Origin: Liolophura sinensis
Taxonomy: Eukaryota; Mollusca; Polyplacophora; Chitonida; Chitonidae
Direction of reading: 5' to 3'
Length of the DNA: 64,000 nucleotides
Assembly (NCBI RefSeq): GCF_032854445.1
Contig: NC_088304.1
Coordinates: 25,433,704-25,497,703 of the forward strand
The notes under the pieces are model-generated. The model did no database searches, was not told the DNA's origin, and was given only the letters and a program-made list of their open reading frames with translations. Shown in pieces: positions 16,855-27,575 of this stretch. Positions within the stretch are counted from its first letter, which is position 1. Every line of letters starts with the position of its first letter. The translations under genes and the position numbers were made by a program.

Positions 16855-17080
16855 TTCAATTTAACTGAAAATCTGTGGCCTGAGTGATGCTAGAATATAT
16901 TCTGTTATTACATGTATAATACAACATTGTGCCACATTCAACATGGTACCCTGTTGGTGTAAAAGAATGATTATGTTGAGTTAATAGAATATGTGATGTT
17001 ATATTTAACAGAATAATCTGCTGCAATAAGAGAATAATTTCAAGCAAAACTCGGATAACAGACTTTCTGTTAAATTTAAG
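16855..17080 (+). repeat. Dispersed repeat, SINE-free copy
   Basis: Matches the two halves of 11165-11640 that flank a SINE. CTGAGTGATGCTAGAATAT, CACATTCAACATGG and several TCTGTTAAAT words occur in the same order. Confidence 0.55.
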
Positions 17081-17984
17081 AGGTTAAATATCCGAGTGCC
17101 GTTGGATGTTTGTGTCGAAGATAGTTAACTTGTTTAAAGGATGGGTCAGATTACGTTTACACCTACGCTTCCAACAGGATTTTGTTTTACCAGATGACAG
17201 ATTTGATTCTCATATATTAGACCGCTTGATCAAGCTTGAATAGATGTACCATACATATCCTGGGATTACCCCTGGCTTGCCTTTGTCTCGCACAACCGAC
17301 GGCAATTCTGTATCCTTTTAATACTGGATTTTTGGATAATTTCGTAATTATGTTCTGCCATATAATAAATCTCAGTTCTAATCATATAAAAACCTTATCT
17401 TTACTCCGATCGTTTTTATTGCACTCGTCAGCTATTTCAAAACAAAAAAAAAAAAAGAAAGAAAAGAAAACAAAGAATAATAAGGACCGGAAGATTATAA
17501 TTAAATATACTATAAAATTAAGAGGACTTGACCAATAATCGATCAGCCTTTCGCAAAATCAGCCCCGTCTATGCAGGGATTACGTTTGGAAATCGGCAAT
17601 CAGGTTCATAAATTTCCAATGCTTGTCGTTTTAAAACTTTCTCAAACCTTAGAATTATTTTACCACCATATATAGTACATAAGACAGCCCAATGAGAGTT
17701 ATGAATCGTGGGGCATGTTATGCGCATTCTGTCGTCGAAATTGAGAAATTACTTTCCTCAGTGTATAACAATTATTTGACACAGTTTGAAATGCATAAAA
17801 ACTATGATGCAAATTTAGCTGAGACAAACAAACACATAATAATGCAAAAAAGAAAGACAAAAGGTGATGCGTAAATACTAAAGTTACAAGAGAAACTTTC
17901 ATGTCACATTTGTCGCTGATGTTTTTTCCGCTTCCCCTTTAATTTTTTTCCTGTGAAAGGCATAGATTGTAAATTTGGTATTTT
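17081..17984. other. No gene seen
   Basis: AT-rich sequence with a poly-A patch near 17442-17475. No exon or repeat was recognised. Confidence 0.4.
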
Positions 17985-18695
17985 GTCAGATCAGGGCATG
18001 TTTTCCCTCGGCCTATTCTTCAGTTCCTATCAGGTCAGATGTATTCTCAAGCCAAGTTTGCTTTTTCGTGATCTTGGGCTCCGATCAGGTCAGATATTGT
18101 GGTTTCCCTTGGCCTATTCTTGGGTTCCAATCAGGGCAGGTTTTGTGTTTTCCCTCGGTCTACTCCTGGGTCCCGGATCAGGTCAAGTTTCCTATCAAGT
18201 CAGGTTTAGTGGGTTCCTTCAATCTTTTTTTGGATTCTCTCGGCTATTCCTGGGTTCCAATCACGCCAAGTTTCAAGCCTAGGATGCCGATCAGGTCAGG
18301 CTTAGTGGTTTCCATTGGCCATTCTTGGGTTCCAATTAGGTCAGGTTAATCGGTTTCTCTCTGTCATTCTTGGGGTCCAATCAGGATAAGTGTCTAATGA
18401 GGTTAGGTTTAGTGGTTTCCCTGACCTTATTCTTGGGTTCCGATCAGGTCAGGTTAGTGGATTCCCTCGGCCTTGGATTCCGATCAGGTCAGGTTTAGTG
18501 GTTTCCCTCCGTCAATCTTGGGTTCCAATTAGGTCAAGTTTATTGGTTTCTCGCGGCTATTCCTGGGTTCCACTCAAGTAAAGTGTTCAGTCACGTTAGG
18601 TTTAGTGGTTTCCCTGGGCCTATTCTTGGGCTCTGATCAGGTCAGGTTTTGTGGTTTCCCTTGGCCTATTATTGGTTTCCGATCAGGTCAGGTTT
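17985..18695 (+). repeat. Minisatellite with an imperfect unit of about 60 bp
   Basis: About a dozen units follow the order GGTTTCCCTCGGCCTATTC, TTGGGTTCCGATCAGGTCAG and GTTTAGT. Length and sequence vary between units. It passes directly into the next array. Confidence 0.85.
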
Positions 18696-20055
18696 CCATC
18701 AACCTCTGTCCAGATTCCTGCAACCTCTGTCATTTTTCCATCAACCCCTGTCCTGATTCCTTCTCCTTCTGTTAATTTCGATCTACCCCTGTCCAGATTC
18801 CTTCTACCTCTGTCAGGCTTCCATCAACTTGTGTTAGCTTCCATCAACCTCTGTCAGGTTTCCATCAACCACTGTCCTCATTCCGTCTCCGTTGGTCAGG
18901 TTTCCATCAAACCTTGTCAGTTTTCTATCAACCCTTGTCAGTTTTCCATCAACCCCTGTCAGGTTTCCATTAACCTCTGTCAGGTTTCCATCAATCTCTG
19001 TCAAGTTTCCATCGACCCTTGTCAGGTTTCCATTAACCTCTGTCAGGTTTCCATCAACCCCTGTCAGGATTCCCATAACCTCTGTTAGGTTTCCATCAAC
19101 CTCTTGTCAGGCTGTAAGGTTTTTATCAACGTCTTTCAAATTTCCATCAACCTTTGTCAGGCTTCCATCAACCTCTGTCAGGTTTTCATCAACCCCTGTC
19201 CTCATTACTTCTCCTTCGGTCAGGTTTCCATCAACTCCTGTCCAGATTTCGTTTGCCTGTGACAAGCTTCCATTAACCTCTGTAAGGTTTTTATCAACGT
19301 CTTTCAAATTTCCATCAACCTTTGTCCGGTTTCCACCAACCTCTGTGCGGTTTCTATCAACCTCTGTCATGATTCCTTCAACCTCTGTTAGGTTTCTATC
19401 AGTCCCTTTCAGGTTTCCATCAACCTCTGTTCTGATTCTTTCTTCCTGTCTCAGATGTACATCAACGTCTGTCAGGTTCTCATCAACACCTGTCATTTAC
19501 CATCACCCCTTGTCAGTTTCCATCACCCCCTGTCAGGTTTCCACCAACCCCTGTCAGATTTCCATCCAACTGTGCCAGGCTTCCATCAACCACTGTCAGG
19601 TTTCCATCAACCCCTGTCCCGATTCCTTCTCCCTCTGTCAGATTTCCATCAACTTCTGTCAGGTTTCCAGCAACACCGGCCAGGTTTTCATTAACCCCTT
19701 TCAAATTTCCATCAACCCCTGTCAGGTTTCCATCAACCTCTGTCCAGATTCTTTCTACCTCTGTCAGGTTTCACTCAACCCCTGTCTAGATTTCTCCTAC
19801 CACTGCCAGGCTTCCATCAACTTTTGTAAGGTTTGCATCAACCCCTGTCAGGTTTCCATCAACCTCTGTCAGGTTTCCATCAACCGCTGTATTAATTCTT
19901 TCTACCGGTGTCAGGTTTCCATCAACCCCTGTCAGGTTTCCATCAACCCCTGTCCTCATTCCTTCTCCATCAACCTCTGGCATGTTTCCATGAACACCGG
20001 TCAGGTTTCCATCAATCCCTGTGGGTTTCCATCAACACCTGTCCTGATTCCTCCA
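18696..20055 (+). repeat. 21-bp minisatellite, about 60 units
   Basis: The unit TTTCCATCAACCCCTGTCAG plus G repeats with many substitutions over 1.36 kb, with variants ending ATTCCTTCT. Since 21 bp is seven codons and the unit has no stop, several frames stay open, including a 514-codon plus-strand frame reaching 20436. Minus-strand frames read VDGNLTE heptads with an N-x-T sequon. I treat these as by-products of the array. Confidence 0.92.
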
Positions 20056-20109
20056 GCCCGTTTTTTTTTTCTCCTGCCCTGTTTCGGTGTCATCCAGCCT
20101 ATGTCCCGT

Positions 20110-20375
20110 TTTCTTTCAACCGCTGTTATATTTCCTCCAGTCCCTGTCCGGTTTCCTCCGTTCTGTGTTGTATTGCCTCCAGCCTTTGTCCGGTTTCCTC
20201 CGTTCTATGTTATATTTCCTCCAGCCTTTGTCCGGTTTTCTCCGTTCTATGTTATATTTCCTCCAGCCTTTGTCCGGTTTTCTCCGTTCTATGTTATATT
20301 TCCTCCAGCCTTTGTCCGGTTTTCTCCGTTCTATGTTATATTTCCTCCAGCCTTTGTCCAGTTTCTTTCAGCCTA
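20110..20375 (+). repeat. 42-bp minisatellite, five to six units, pyrimidine-rich
   Basis: The unit CCTTTGTCCGGTTTTCTCCG followed by TTCTATGTTATATTTCCTCC and AG repeats with few differences, so it is younger than the adjoining 21-bp array. The plus strand is strongly C/T-rich. The unit is exactly twice 21 bp, which hints at a shared origin. Confidence 0.9.
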
Positions 20376-20439
20376 TCTCCGATTTCCTCCGATTTTTTTC
20401 TGTCCTACATTCCCAAACCATGGAAGTCAGCACTAAGTA

Positions 20440-20966
20440 AACTAATATTAGTGAACCTAAAATGTAAAAAGAGTTCATTGCCAGGAGAATTAAACATACA
20501 GCACAAACATAAATTGGCATAGAACTGAAACTAACCATATTCTGGATAAATTAGTATTCTCCATATTGTGAAGAGCGAAAAAAAATTAAAAAAAATATCA
20601 GCTAATAAAAATCAAACAAAATAAAACAAATAATGGATTTATACATTCGTGTTTACACGGAAATCCTGGTATACATCTTTCCTGTCATTTTTAATTGGAT
20701 TATTGCGTTTTTTTTCTATTTGAATAGGTACCCAAGTTATTAACAATTTCTGGGATGAGTTGGAATACTTCAGAACGATCATTACGGGCTGGATTGTGAC
20801 ATTTCATTGTATAACAATTATCACGGCAGATCACATGGACCATGCGTCGTGGAAGATAGACCACTGCTCCCATCCCTAATTCTGCGAGCATGGTAAGGAC
20901 AGTTGCACGTGTATCTTATTCTACCAATATGGATGACGGACGCTACGACTCGCGATCTGGAGCCGT
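20440..20966. other. No gene seen
   Basis: AT-rich sequence after the minisatellites, with no recognisable exon or repeat. Confidence 0.4.
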
Positions 20967-20980
20967 ATCTTTTAATATAT

Positions 20981-21181
20981 TTATTAATTTGATTGGTATT
21001 TAACAGCGTACTCAAGAATATTTTACTTATACAACGGCTGCCAGCATTATTGTATGAGGAAACCATGCACAGCCATCCGCAGGCTGCTGACAGACCTTTT
21101 CACGTACGATCGAATAGGATGCCAGCAGAGCTGGACTTGAACAGAAAGCCACCGCACTGGTGACCGCAAACCACCGCGAAC
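20981..21181 (-). mobile_element. SINE family A, head truncated, 14-bp target-site duplication
   Basis: Family tail and body in reverse: TACTCAAGAATATTTTACTT, CCAGCATTAT and CATCCGCAGGCTGCTG. It is flanked by perfect repeats ATCTTTTAATATAT at 20967-20980 and 21182-21195. The box-B side is present, but the end of the head is lost or altered. Confidence 0.88.
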
Positions 21182-21199
21182 ATCTTTTAATATATACGA

Positions 21200-21697
21200 G
21201 AGTCGAGAATACGAATGTCGAAATTAAAGGATACAAGAAAAGATACTAAAAAGAACGAAGAGTATGGTTTAATGTCGAGATATACCTCCCAAAATTGTTT
21301 TGGACAGCTGTTTCCCTTGACATCAGCACAGCAGGCTACTTGATTACGGACTGACCGTCGAGGCCGTAAAAATCGTAGTTTAAAGTAATTTTTTTTAATC
21401 CAAACGACGCAGCTGAAAAGTTGTTTTGTACTTTTATGTTATGCCACAGCCTAATTTCCTTATAATGAAAAAAACAAGGCTTTCATGTGTTCTTGTACAA
21501 AAATCCCGCGATTGTTTTCGTAAGAAATGGTGCAGTTTTTGCTAATCTCGACCTGCGCGTTTTTATGACCGGACGCGTGGGATTAGGGATTAGATTCTTC
21601 CAGCTGCTTGCCATTGTCTCTTATGCATGCGGAGATTTCCCTCCAATTTATCAAAAACAAAAAACAAAAAAACAAACAAACAATAAAAAAAGCTTTA
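21200..21697. other. No gene seen
   Basis: Short A-rich patches only. No exon or repeat was recognised before the 83-bp duplication. Confidence 0.4.
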
Positions 21698-21890
21698 CAT
21701 CGTTCAACTCACGTCAACCGTGTTGAACAAAGTTGACCCATTTGATCTGTAGTGTGCACAGGACACTCAACTTACCTCAACATCATTCAACTCACGTCAA
21801 CAGTGTTGAACAAAGTTGACCCATTTGATCTGTAGTGTGCACGGGACACTCAACTTACCTCAACAGCATTCAACTTGCTGTTGACTCTTG
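21698..21890 (+). repeat. 83-bp tandem duplication with a partial third copy
   Basis: Units start at 21698, 21781 and 21864. They share CATTCAACTCACGTCAAC, GTTGAACAAAGTTGACCC and TAGTGTGCAC-GGACACTC. The unit is full of GTTGA and TCAAC words, so it can self-pair. Confidence 0.9.
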
Positions 21891-21899
21891 TTGAGTTAA

Positions 21900-23749
21900 C
21901 AAAAGTTGAGTGATGTTGGATAGTCTGGACGGGGCTTAAGAATCCATGGACAACCCATTGAAAACGACATCCAAACCTATACACTTGTTGTCTTCCCGGA
22001 TATTTTCCCTGCATAAACTGCAACCCTAATGCTATAAAGTAAACAAAAACTTACATCACTGGGATCCCACATGAGTGACATGACCTGTTGTAAGCCTCCT
22101 AAAGAACACCGTTGCATTTTATATTCAAAACAGAGATATTTTCTGGTGCAGTTTTGGGTGCATTTTGTTAGCAGAGATATATTTGCTTGCTTTTTCCACG
22201 TTCTTTCTTTCACTTTAAATTTTACCCATTCTTTTGGAATTCAAGCTTATCTAACTGGTAAAAATTATCATCATTAAAGGTGAACGCTTATAGCGCTAAA
22301 CCAGGCAGTTACTGCCAGAATAGCTACTTATATCTCTTATATATGTATCGTGTTTACACGTGCAGGCAGAACATGACATGGACGTACTTTGGAAAGCTTT
22401 CGTCAAATCCCAAACATAATGGTTAAAGACTTCCTGTGGCATCACAGATACATCAAATAATTACAACATTTAAATGCATTTAATTATAATTATGAAAGTT
22501 TATTAAACATTATGGTGATGATACATAGTCTTCGGAGTTTTGTCTAACAAAGGTGACCAATACCAGTAGTCCATTAGTTTAAATCATATTGAGTGCAATG
22601 GGCAGAGCTATGGTCCGTCAATTGGTATCGTAGAAGACCTTCAAAAGCTCCATGTACACAAGGCTCGTCAACAAGATATAACCTTCCAGCCCTATGTGAT
22701 AGCCAGAGGGCCAGTGTCAGGATAACAACAACAACTTTGAAATAAAGTGATTATATAAACAACCGCTTTATCAACTGAACATACAGGTATATGTGTAACT
22801 CGATGTAACGAGTCGCGTCCGGCCAGGTATTCTCCAAGGTTCACCCCCCCCCCCTACGCGGTCGTCCAGTCCAGAGTCGCGTCCACCAGAGGCCTACAGC
22901 GTTGAAGCTGTCACTGCCGGCCCGCTCAGGTGCACTCCACGTCATTAATTACTGGATTAAATCACTGGTGAACGCGAACGAGCGTCCAAGTTCTGAAACC
23001 ATCGCTCCAATAATGCAAGAAAGAGCCTGTGCTCGCAGTTCTGGTCTGGCCTCTGACCCTCATTAAATATCCATAAGCGACAATGTTAACGTTTAGCGGT
23101 GCAGCTCAGTCCCAAACATTCCATGGCCAATAAGCTTTGGTGCATACCTGGCCCAGCCTGTGAGAAAGCAGCCATAAAAATCTTGACTTTGGTTGATCGT
23201 CAAAATCTGCGCCAAGGGGACGTTACTCGCAGCCTCATCACTACCTCACACCTTGTGTCCTCTCGGCAACAATTTCAAACGTTCATCAATAGTGCTCATA
23301 CCTCTTCAAACTTTCGACAGTTTCCAGCGTTTTAATGCCAAGCCTGCCCCTATACACCAAAAATGGCCGCCTGGGAGCAAAAAAAAAAGGAAAAAGACTT
23401 TGCACCCTAAAATACACAGAACTACATTCGTCCTCCCGAAAACCGAAAGTTGTAATGGGGTACTGGATCCATATGTGCTGGCTGTGGCCCGCTATTTATT
23501 CCATCTGGCCAGGCTGGGCGCCAGCCAGTCAACGACCATGGGAAGTCTCTCCACCGTCATGCGCTCTTCATTGTTGCATAGGCCTTCGAGCGAAGCGGGT
23601 CGTGCTTATCAGTATGTGCGGGATTCATATACACTCATTACAACAGCAGATGAGCTGGAAAATCATTACCTGAGTATGGCGCTCACCTCAATGTGCGCTA
23701 ATTGTTTTACTACATGTTTTATGGCCACGGAAATCTGTTCAAATTGCAG
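21900..23749. other. Uncharacterised sequence; GC-richer block from about 22800
   Basis: From about 22800 to 23750 the sequence is GC-richer than its surroundings. It holds overlapping open frames of 78, 112 and 192 codons on the plus strand (23099-23771). None shows a recognisable domain. The block could be part of a degraded transposon or an exon-bearing region. A C9 run lies near 22846. Confidence 0.35.
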
Positions 23750-23860
23750 ATTCCGTGAAGATCACTGCTGAAGAACCTCTTCCTAGCACAGTGACAACCA
23801 CGGCCATCACTACTACAACCGCAACATCAACATCGGTTGGTACGACAACATCCACGAATG
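23750..23860 (+). CDS. Candidate Thr/Ser-rich (mucin-like) exon
   Basis: The acceptor CAAATTGCAG precedes an open stretch reading SVKITAEEPLPSTVTTTAIT and further Thr-rich sequence. It ends at ACGAATG before GTACGG. The length of 111 bp keeps phase 1 at both ends, as is common for modular extracellular exons. Such segments usually act as O-glycosylated linkers. No partner exon was identified, and a second donor (GTAAAA) five bases downstream would change the phase. It could also be chance low complexity. Confidence 0.25.
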
Positions 23861-24013
23861 GTACGGTAAAACTTCAGTTTCTAATGTAATCACCAATGTT
23901 GCTCTGTTATGTTTTTTTATGTCAATGCCCTTTAGAAAATACAGTTTTCCCCTTTGAATTTTCCAGATACTTTCATTCTATCAGTGTTTCAGTTACGTAC
24001 ATTAAAATAGTGT

Positions 24014-24290
24014 GGGGGCCTCCGTGGCTCAGTTGGTTAGCGCGCTAGCGCAGCGTAATGACCCAGGAGCCTCTCACCAATGCGGTCGCTGTGAGTTTAA
24101 GTCCAGCTCATGCTGGGTTCCTTTCCGGCCGTACATGGGAAGGTCTGAAGCAGCCTGCGGATGGTCGTGGGTTTTCTCCGGGCTCCCCCGGTTTCCTCCC
24201 ACCTTAATGCTAGCCGCCGCATTATAAGTGAAATATTCTTGAGTACGGCGTAAAACACAAATCAAATCAAATAAATAAATAAATACATCC
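24014..24290 (+). mobile_element. SINE family A, full length
   Basis: The head GGCCTCCGTGGCTCAGTTGG (box A) is followed by the box-B-like GTGAGTTTAAGTCC, the CATGCTGGGTTCC centre, GGATGGTCGTGGGTTT and the tail TATTCTTGAGTACGGCGTAA with (AAAT)n. It is one of the best-preserved copies here. It is a SINE rather than a tRNA gene because the body continues well past the head. Confidence 0.93.
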
Positions 24291-24459
24291 GACTTAACCT
24301 AGACACAAAATGCAGTAGCGTATACGAAATGTTGCTTTGACTGCTTGTCCTCACTGCTCAGCTGTCACAGGATCAGATGTCCTGGAGAAACAATGTATAT
24401 GCTTGAATATTTAACTCCATCTGTAGCCGATGGGGCTGTGATGGGACTTAAAAGGTATT

Positions 24460-24598
24460 TTAAGATCCGTCTGCCTGTGGGTTACTGTTCTCCTGGTTTG
24501 GTGACAAAAAGCTGTCGACATCGCCATTGGGACCCTTAAGTACGACTTCCATGTTCTCTTCCACCAATATGGCCTTCGCAGTAGTCCACGGTCTGTGG
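24460..24598 (-). CDS. Candidate terminal exon of an unrecognised minus-strand gene
   Basis: On the minus strand an acceptor TTTACCAG is followed by a phase-2 open stretch of 45 residues ending in TAA at 24462-24460. The frame has many C or G third positions, unlike the surrounding AT-rich DNA. It reads ILVEENMEVVLKGPNGDVDS and ends NSNPQADGS, a polar acidic tail. I recognise no family. No upstream exon was found up to 25.0 kb and no AATAAA was seen close downstream, where a SINE begins. It could be a relic exon. Confidence 0.35.
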
Positions 24599-25036
24599 CT
24601 GGTAAAGTCACATTTGGTAAAGTTTGTCAGTTACAGCTAAAAATGGCTGTTCGTGAAAAACATTGTACAAAAATTTTGTTACAAAGTTTTCCAGAATCTT
24701 TTTTTCCAGAAGTTTTCAAGAATTCGAAGCTATGGGCGGAACCAGACAGTGTTTATCTGAACACTGACACGGTACAGCGCACGAGAATTTGCGCGAGCAA
24801 TGATCAATGTGAGATGATCAGTCGTTTTCGGACTGATACTTGTGTTTTATATTTTGACGCCGGAAGGGCGTTAGAAAAAGGGGCTGTACCTGTCAAAGGG
24901 TGTACAGTTGGGCAGATTGTTAGATTTTAAGCTATGGTGATTATTATAAAGTGTCATTGAAAGTGACACTCTGAATGGAGGTAACAGAAACTGAGAGCTG
25001 ACCAAAACATTTGCCTTGAACGTCAATAATAGAAAT

Positions 25037-25190
25037 ATTTATTTATTTATTTATTTAATTAGTGTTTTACTCCGTACTCAAGAATATTTCACGGCGGCGG
25101 CCAGCATTATGGTGGGAGGAAACCGGGCACAGCCCGGGGGAAACCCACGACCATCCGCAGGTTGCTAGAAGACCTTCCAACTTACGTAGA
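25037..25190 (-). mobile_element. SINE family A, 5'-truncated
   Basis: The (TATT)n end, TCCGTACTCAAGAATATTTC, GGCGGCCAGCATTATGGTGG and CATCCGCAGGTTGCT blocks are present. The copy stops at CTTCCAACTTACG, before the tRNA-like head. Confidence 0.85.
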
Positions 25191-25705
25191 GATCTCTAGA
25201 CAGAGGGAAGACAAACCAACACCGTACTTTGGCATATACATACATAAGACTACTTCTGTAAAATTAACGTTCTTCACGGAGAAAAAAAGGGCGGACATTT
25301 TTTAAACAGTTTGGTCAGATAAAAGATTCTATCCACATTTGACTACTTCAAGTCTTCACAATTTCCCCCGATGTTAGCCCGATTTGACATCATTAAACAG
25401 CTGGGACTCACACCATAATCATTCATAATAATTGTCTAAACAGAGATGAGCGCCTGAGAGAACAATAGGTCAGGTGGAGTCACATCGATACGTTTTTATT
25501 TTAGGCCAACGTCATTTTAAAGTGAAAGACAACATCTGACTAATATTTATGTGCACTGAAAGACTACCATTCAAAGTATCTTAAATCGGTATTAAATATT
25601 TTTTTCAACCCACTAAAAGTTTAGTGAAACGTCTTCAGCACGTCGCCATTATCGAGAGCAAGGTGAAGTCAGGTTTACTCTAGCTCTCTAAGGGCAAATG
25701 TATTT
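25191..25705. other. No gene seen
   Basis: Plain intergenic sequence between two SINEs. Confidence 0.4.
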
Positions 25706-26050
25706 TACGAGCCCCGACAGCACAGTTGGTTAGAGCGTCCGCTTCGGGGGCGGTAGATCCAGGGTCAATCCTGGGTCGTATCTCACCTAAGACCTTAAAA
25801 AAGAGGAATGTGTAACATTGTTGTAACATCCTGGTTCAGCATTAAGGGGATAGTGCAACGACTGGTTGACCCGTATCAGTATAATGGCTCGGGAGGGGCT
25901 TCCGAACTTGCCTTCGCTAAGTCGTCTCAGTGAAGAAACACTAGATAAAAGAGCGGTGGAAATCCGTCCTGCAACAGGGAGGCACATTACATACATCCTT
26001 CGTCATATGACTGAAAAAGTTGTTAGGTACAATGTTAAACACTAAGCACC
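25706..26050 (+). mobile_element. SINE family B, full length with tRNA-like head
   Basis: The head GCCCCGACAGCACAGTTGG (box A) with TAGAGCGTCCGCTTCGGG resembles a tRNA D-arm and anticodon arm. GGGTCAATCCTGGG stands at the box-B position. The body has GGTTGACCCGTATCAGTATA, TAAGTCGTCTCAGTGAAG and ACTAGATAAAAGAGCGGTGG. The 3' end is CGTCATATGACTGAAAAAGT. This copy sets the orientation of the family. Confidence 0.92.
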
Positions 26051-26054
26051 CACC

Positions 26055-27027
26055 AAGCAATCTCTCTCTTATGAGATATTTTCCACATAATGACCTAAGC
26101 AGTAGCCTATGGCAGATTAAAGTTGTCAACTTCGGCGATAAAGGCCCAGTGATAAATATAGTTTTCTGGGAAATTGGACATACTGGAAAAATGTGTCTTC
26201 CACTGCTTGAACTGTTGATACAGTGCGCCTACTATCATATACAAGAAACTCCAGCGATCCTGTTAAATGGCCTAGCTGCAGATGCACATTCAGGGTATTC
26301 CTGGTTCAGGTCGTAGCCTCTGGACGGGTTGTGCTGGTGATTTTTACCTCCTATTAAACCCTTACACAACTACAAAAAGATTGTTTTACCACTAGATTTA
26401 TGCTCATTTCTGAAACAAATGGAAATGAATCTAAGCACCACTGAGGCTGATCTAAGCATTCGACTGTCGCTGAATTTTATGCTTTTGTGGTGGTGGCTTC
26501 TAAGATGAGAGCAATGCTGACCTAGTTATCTCCGATGTCAGAGAAAGAACCTCAGTTTGAACATGGCATTTCGATAATTTTACTGTAATTTATAAAAGAA
26601 AACAGAAAAAAATCACCCCTTGTTCAATTCCCATAAACTTCGAGAAAAATGATTTAATGAATTTTAAGCCGGCGTTTTCCGTTGAGATGCCGTCTTCTCA
26701 TTGGCATAAACCTTCGGCATCCCTAATCTATTTTGCAGGGACTCTGATATTTGTTATTCGGAAACTACTGAGTAAACTCTATAATAAACGACGTGTTTGG
26801 GGAAATGAATGCGGTTTGGGCCGAAAGGGTATGCTACTGTCTGACATAATTTGTGAATATGGCACCGTTTGTAAATCAACTGATTTTACGTCTTTTGTGG
26901 TTCGTAAATGATACAGACCTGTTCCACAGCACTTTGTGAAATGGCCCTTCGACTATACGTAACTAAATCGTTGTAAACGATCTCAAAATGATGTCTTATG
27001 CAGTAGTTCTGTGGGACATCATATGTC
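26055..27027. other. No gene seen
   Basis: Open frames of 98 codons (26020-26316, starting inside the SINE) and 84 codons (26657-26911) show no recognisable motif. No splice-supported exon was found. Confidence 0.35.
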
Positions 27028-27575
27028 AGCTTAGGTGAGTGAGTGAGTGCTTCGGGTTTAACGTCGTATTTAACAATTTTTCAGTCATAGGAGGGGCCTC
27101 CGTGGCTCAGTTGGTTTGGCGCGCTAGCGCAGCGTAATGACCCAGGAGCCTCTCACCAATGCGGTCGACGTGAGTTCAAGTCCAGCTCATGCTGGCTTCC
27201 TCTCCGGTTGTAAGTTAGAAAGTCTTCCAGCACCCTGCGGATGGTCGTGGGTTTCCCCCGGGCTCTGTCCGCTTTCCGCCCACCATTATGCGAACCGCCG
27301 ACTTATAAGTGAAATATTCTTGAGTACGACGTAAATCAAATAAACAAATCAGTCGACGAACTAATCCTTAGAGTGCATGTAATGTGCCTCCTTTTTGCAG
27401 GACGGATTTCCATTGCTCTTTTATCTAGTGCTGCTTTACTCAGACGGCTTACCATTATACTGATACGGGTCAACCAGTCGTTGCACTATCCCCTCCATTC
27501 TGAACGCCAAGTGAGGAAGTTACAACCTCCTCTTTTAACGTCTTAGGTGTGACTCGACCCAGGATTGTCACAGCT
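27028..27575 (-). mobile_element. SINE family B split by a family A insertion
   Basis: The 3' end (reverse) GTGAGTGAGTGAGTGCTTCG and TTTTTCAGTCATAGG occupies 27028-27090. The rest, from CTTAGAGTGCATGTAATGTG to GTGACTCGACCCAGG, occupies 27353-27575. A family A SINE separates them at the CATATGACGACG site, where CAGTC occurs on both sides. The tRNA-like head is worn down. Confidence 0.9.
27091..27350 (+). mobile_element. SINE family A nested in a family B SINE
   Basis: The copy is full length, with head GGCCTCCGTGGCTCAGTTGG, box-B-like GTGAGTTCAAGTCC, centre CATGCTGGCTTCCTCTCC and tail TATTCTTGAGTACGACGTAA. It is younger than the family B copy that it interrupts. Confidence 0.93.

Noticed and set aside
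18892-20436. 514-codon plus-strand open frame
   Set aside because: It lies wholly in tandem repeats with 21- and 42-bp units that contain no stop codons, so several frames stay open at once. There is no signal peptide, domain or splice context.
24014-24110. tRNA gene
   Set aside because: The tRNA-like head with box A and B is part of a SINE found many times in the window; the anticodon and acceptor arms do not close properly.
24595-24930. 111-codon plus-strand open frame
   Set aside because: It begins at a CTG, has no recognisable domain and overlaps the better-supported minus-strand exon candidate.
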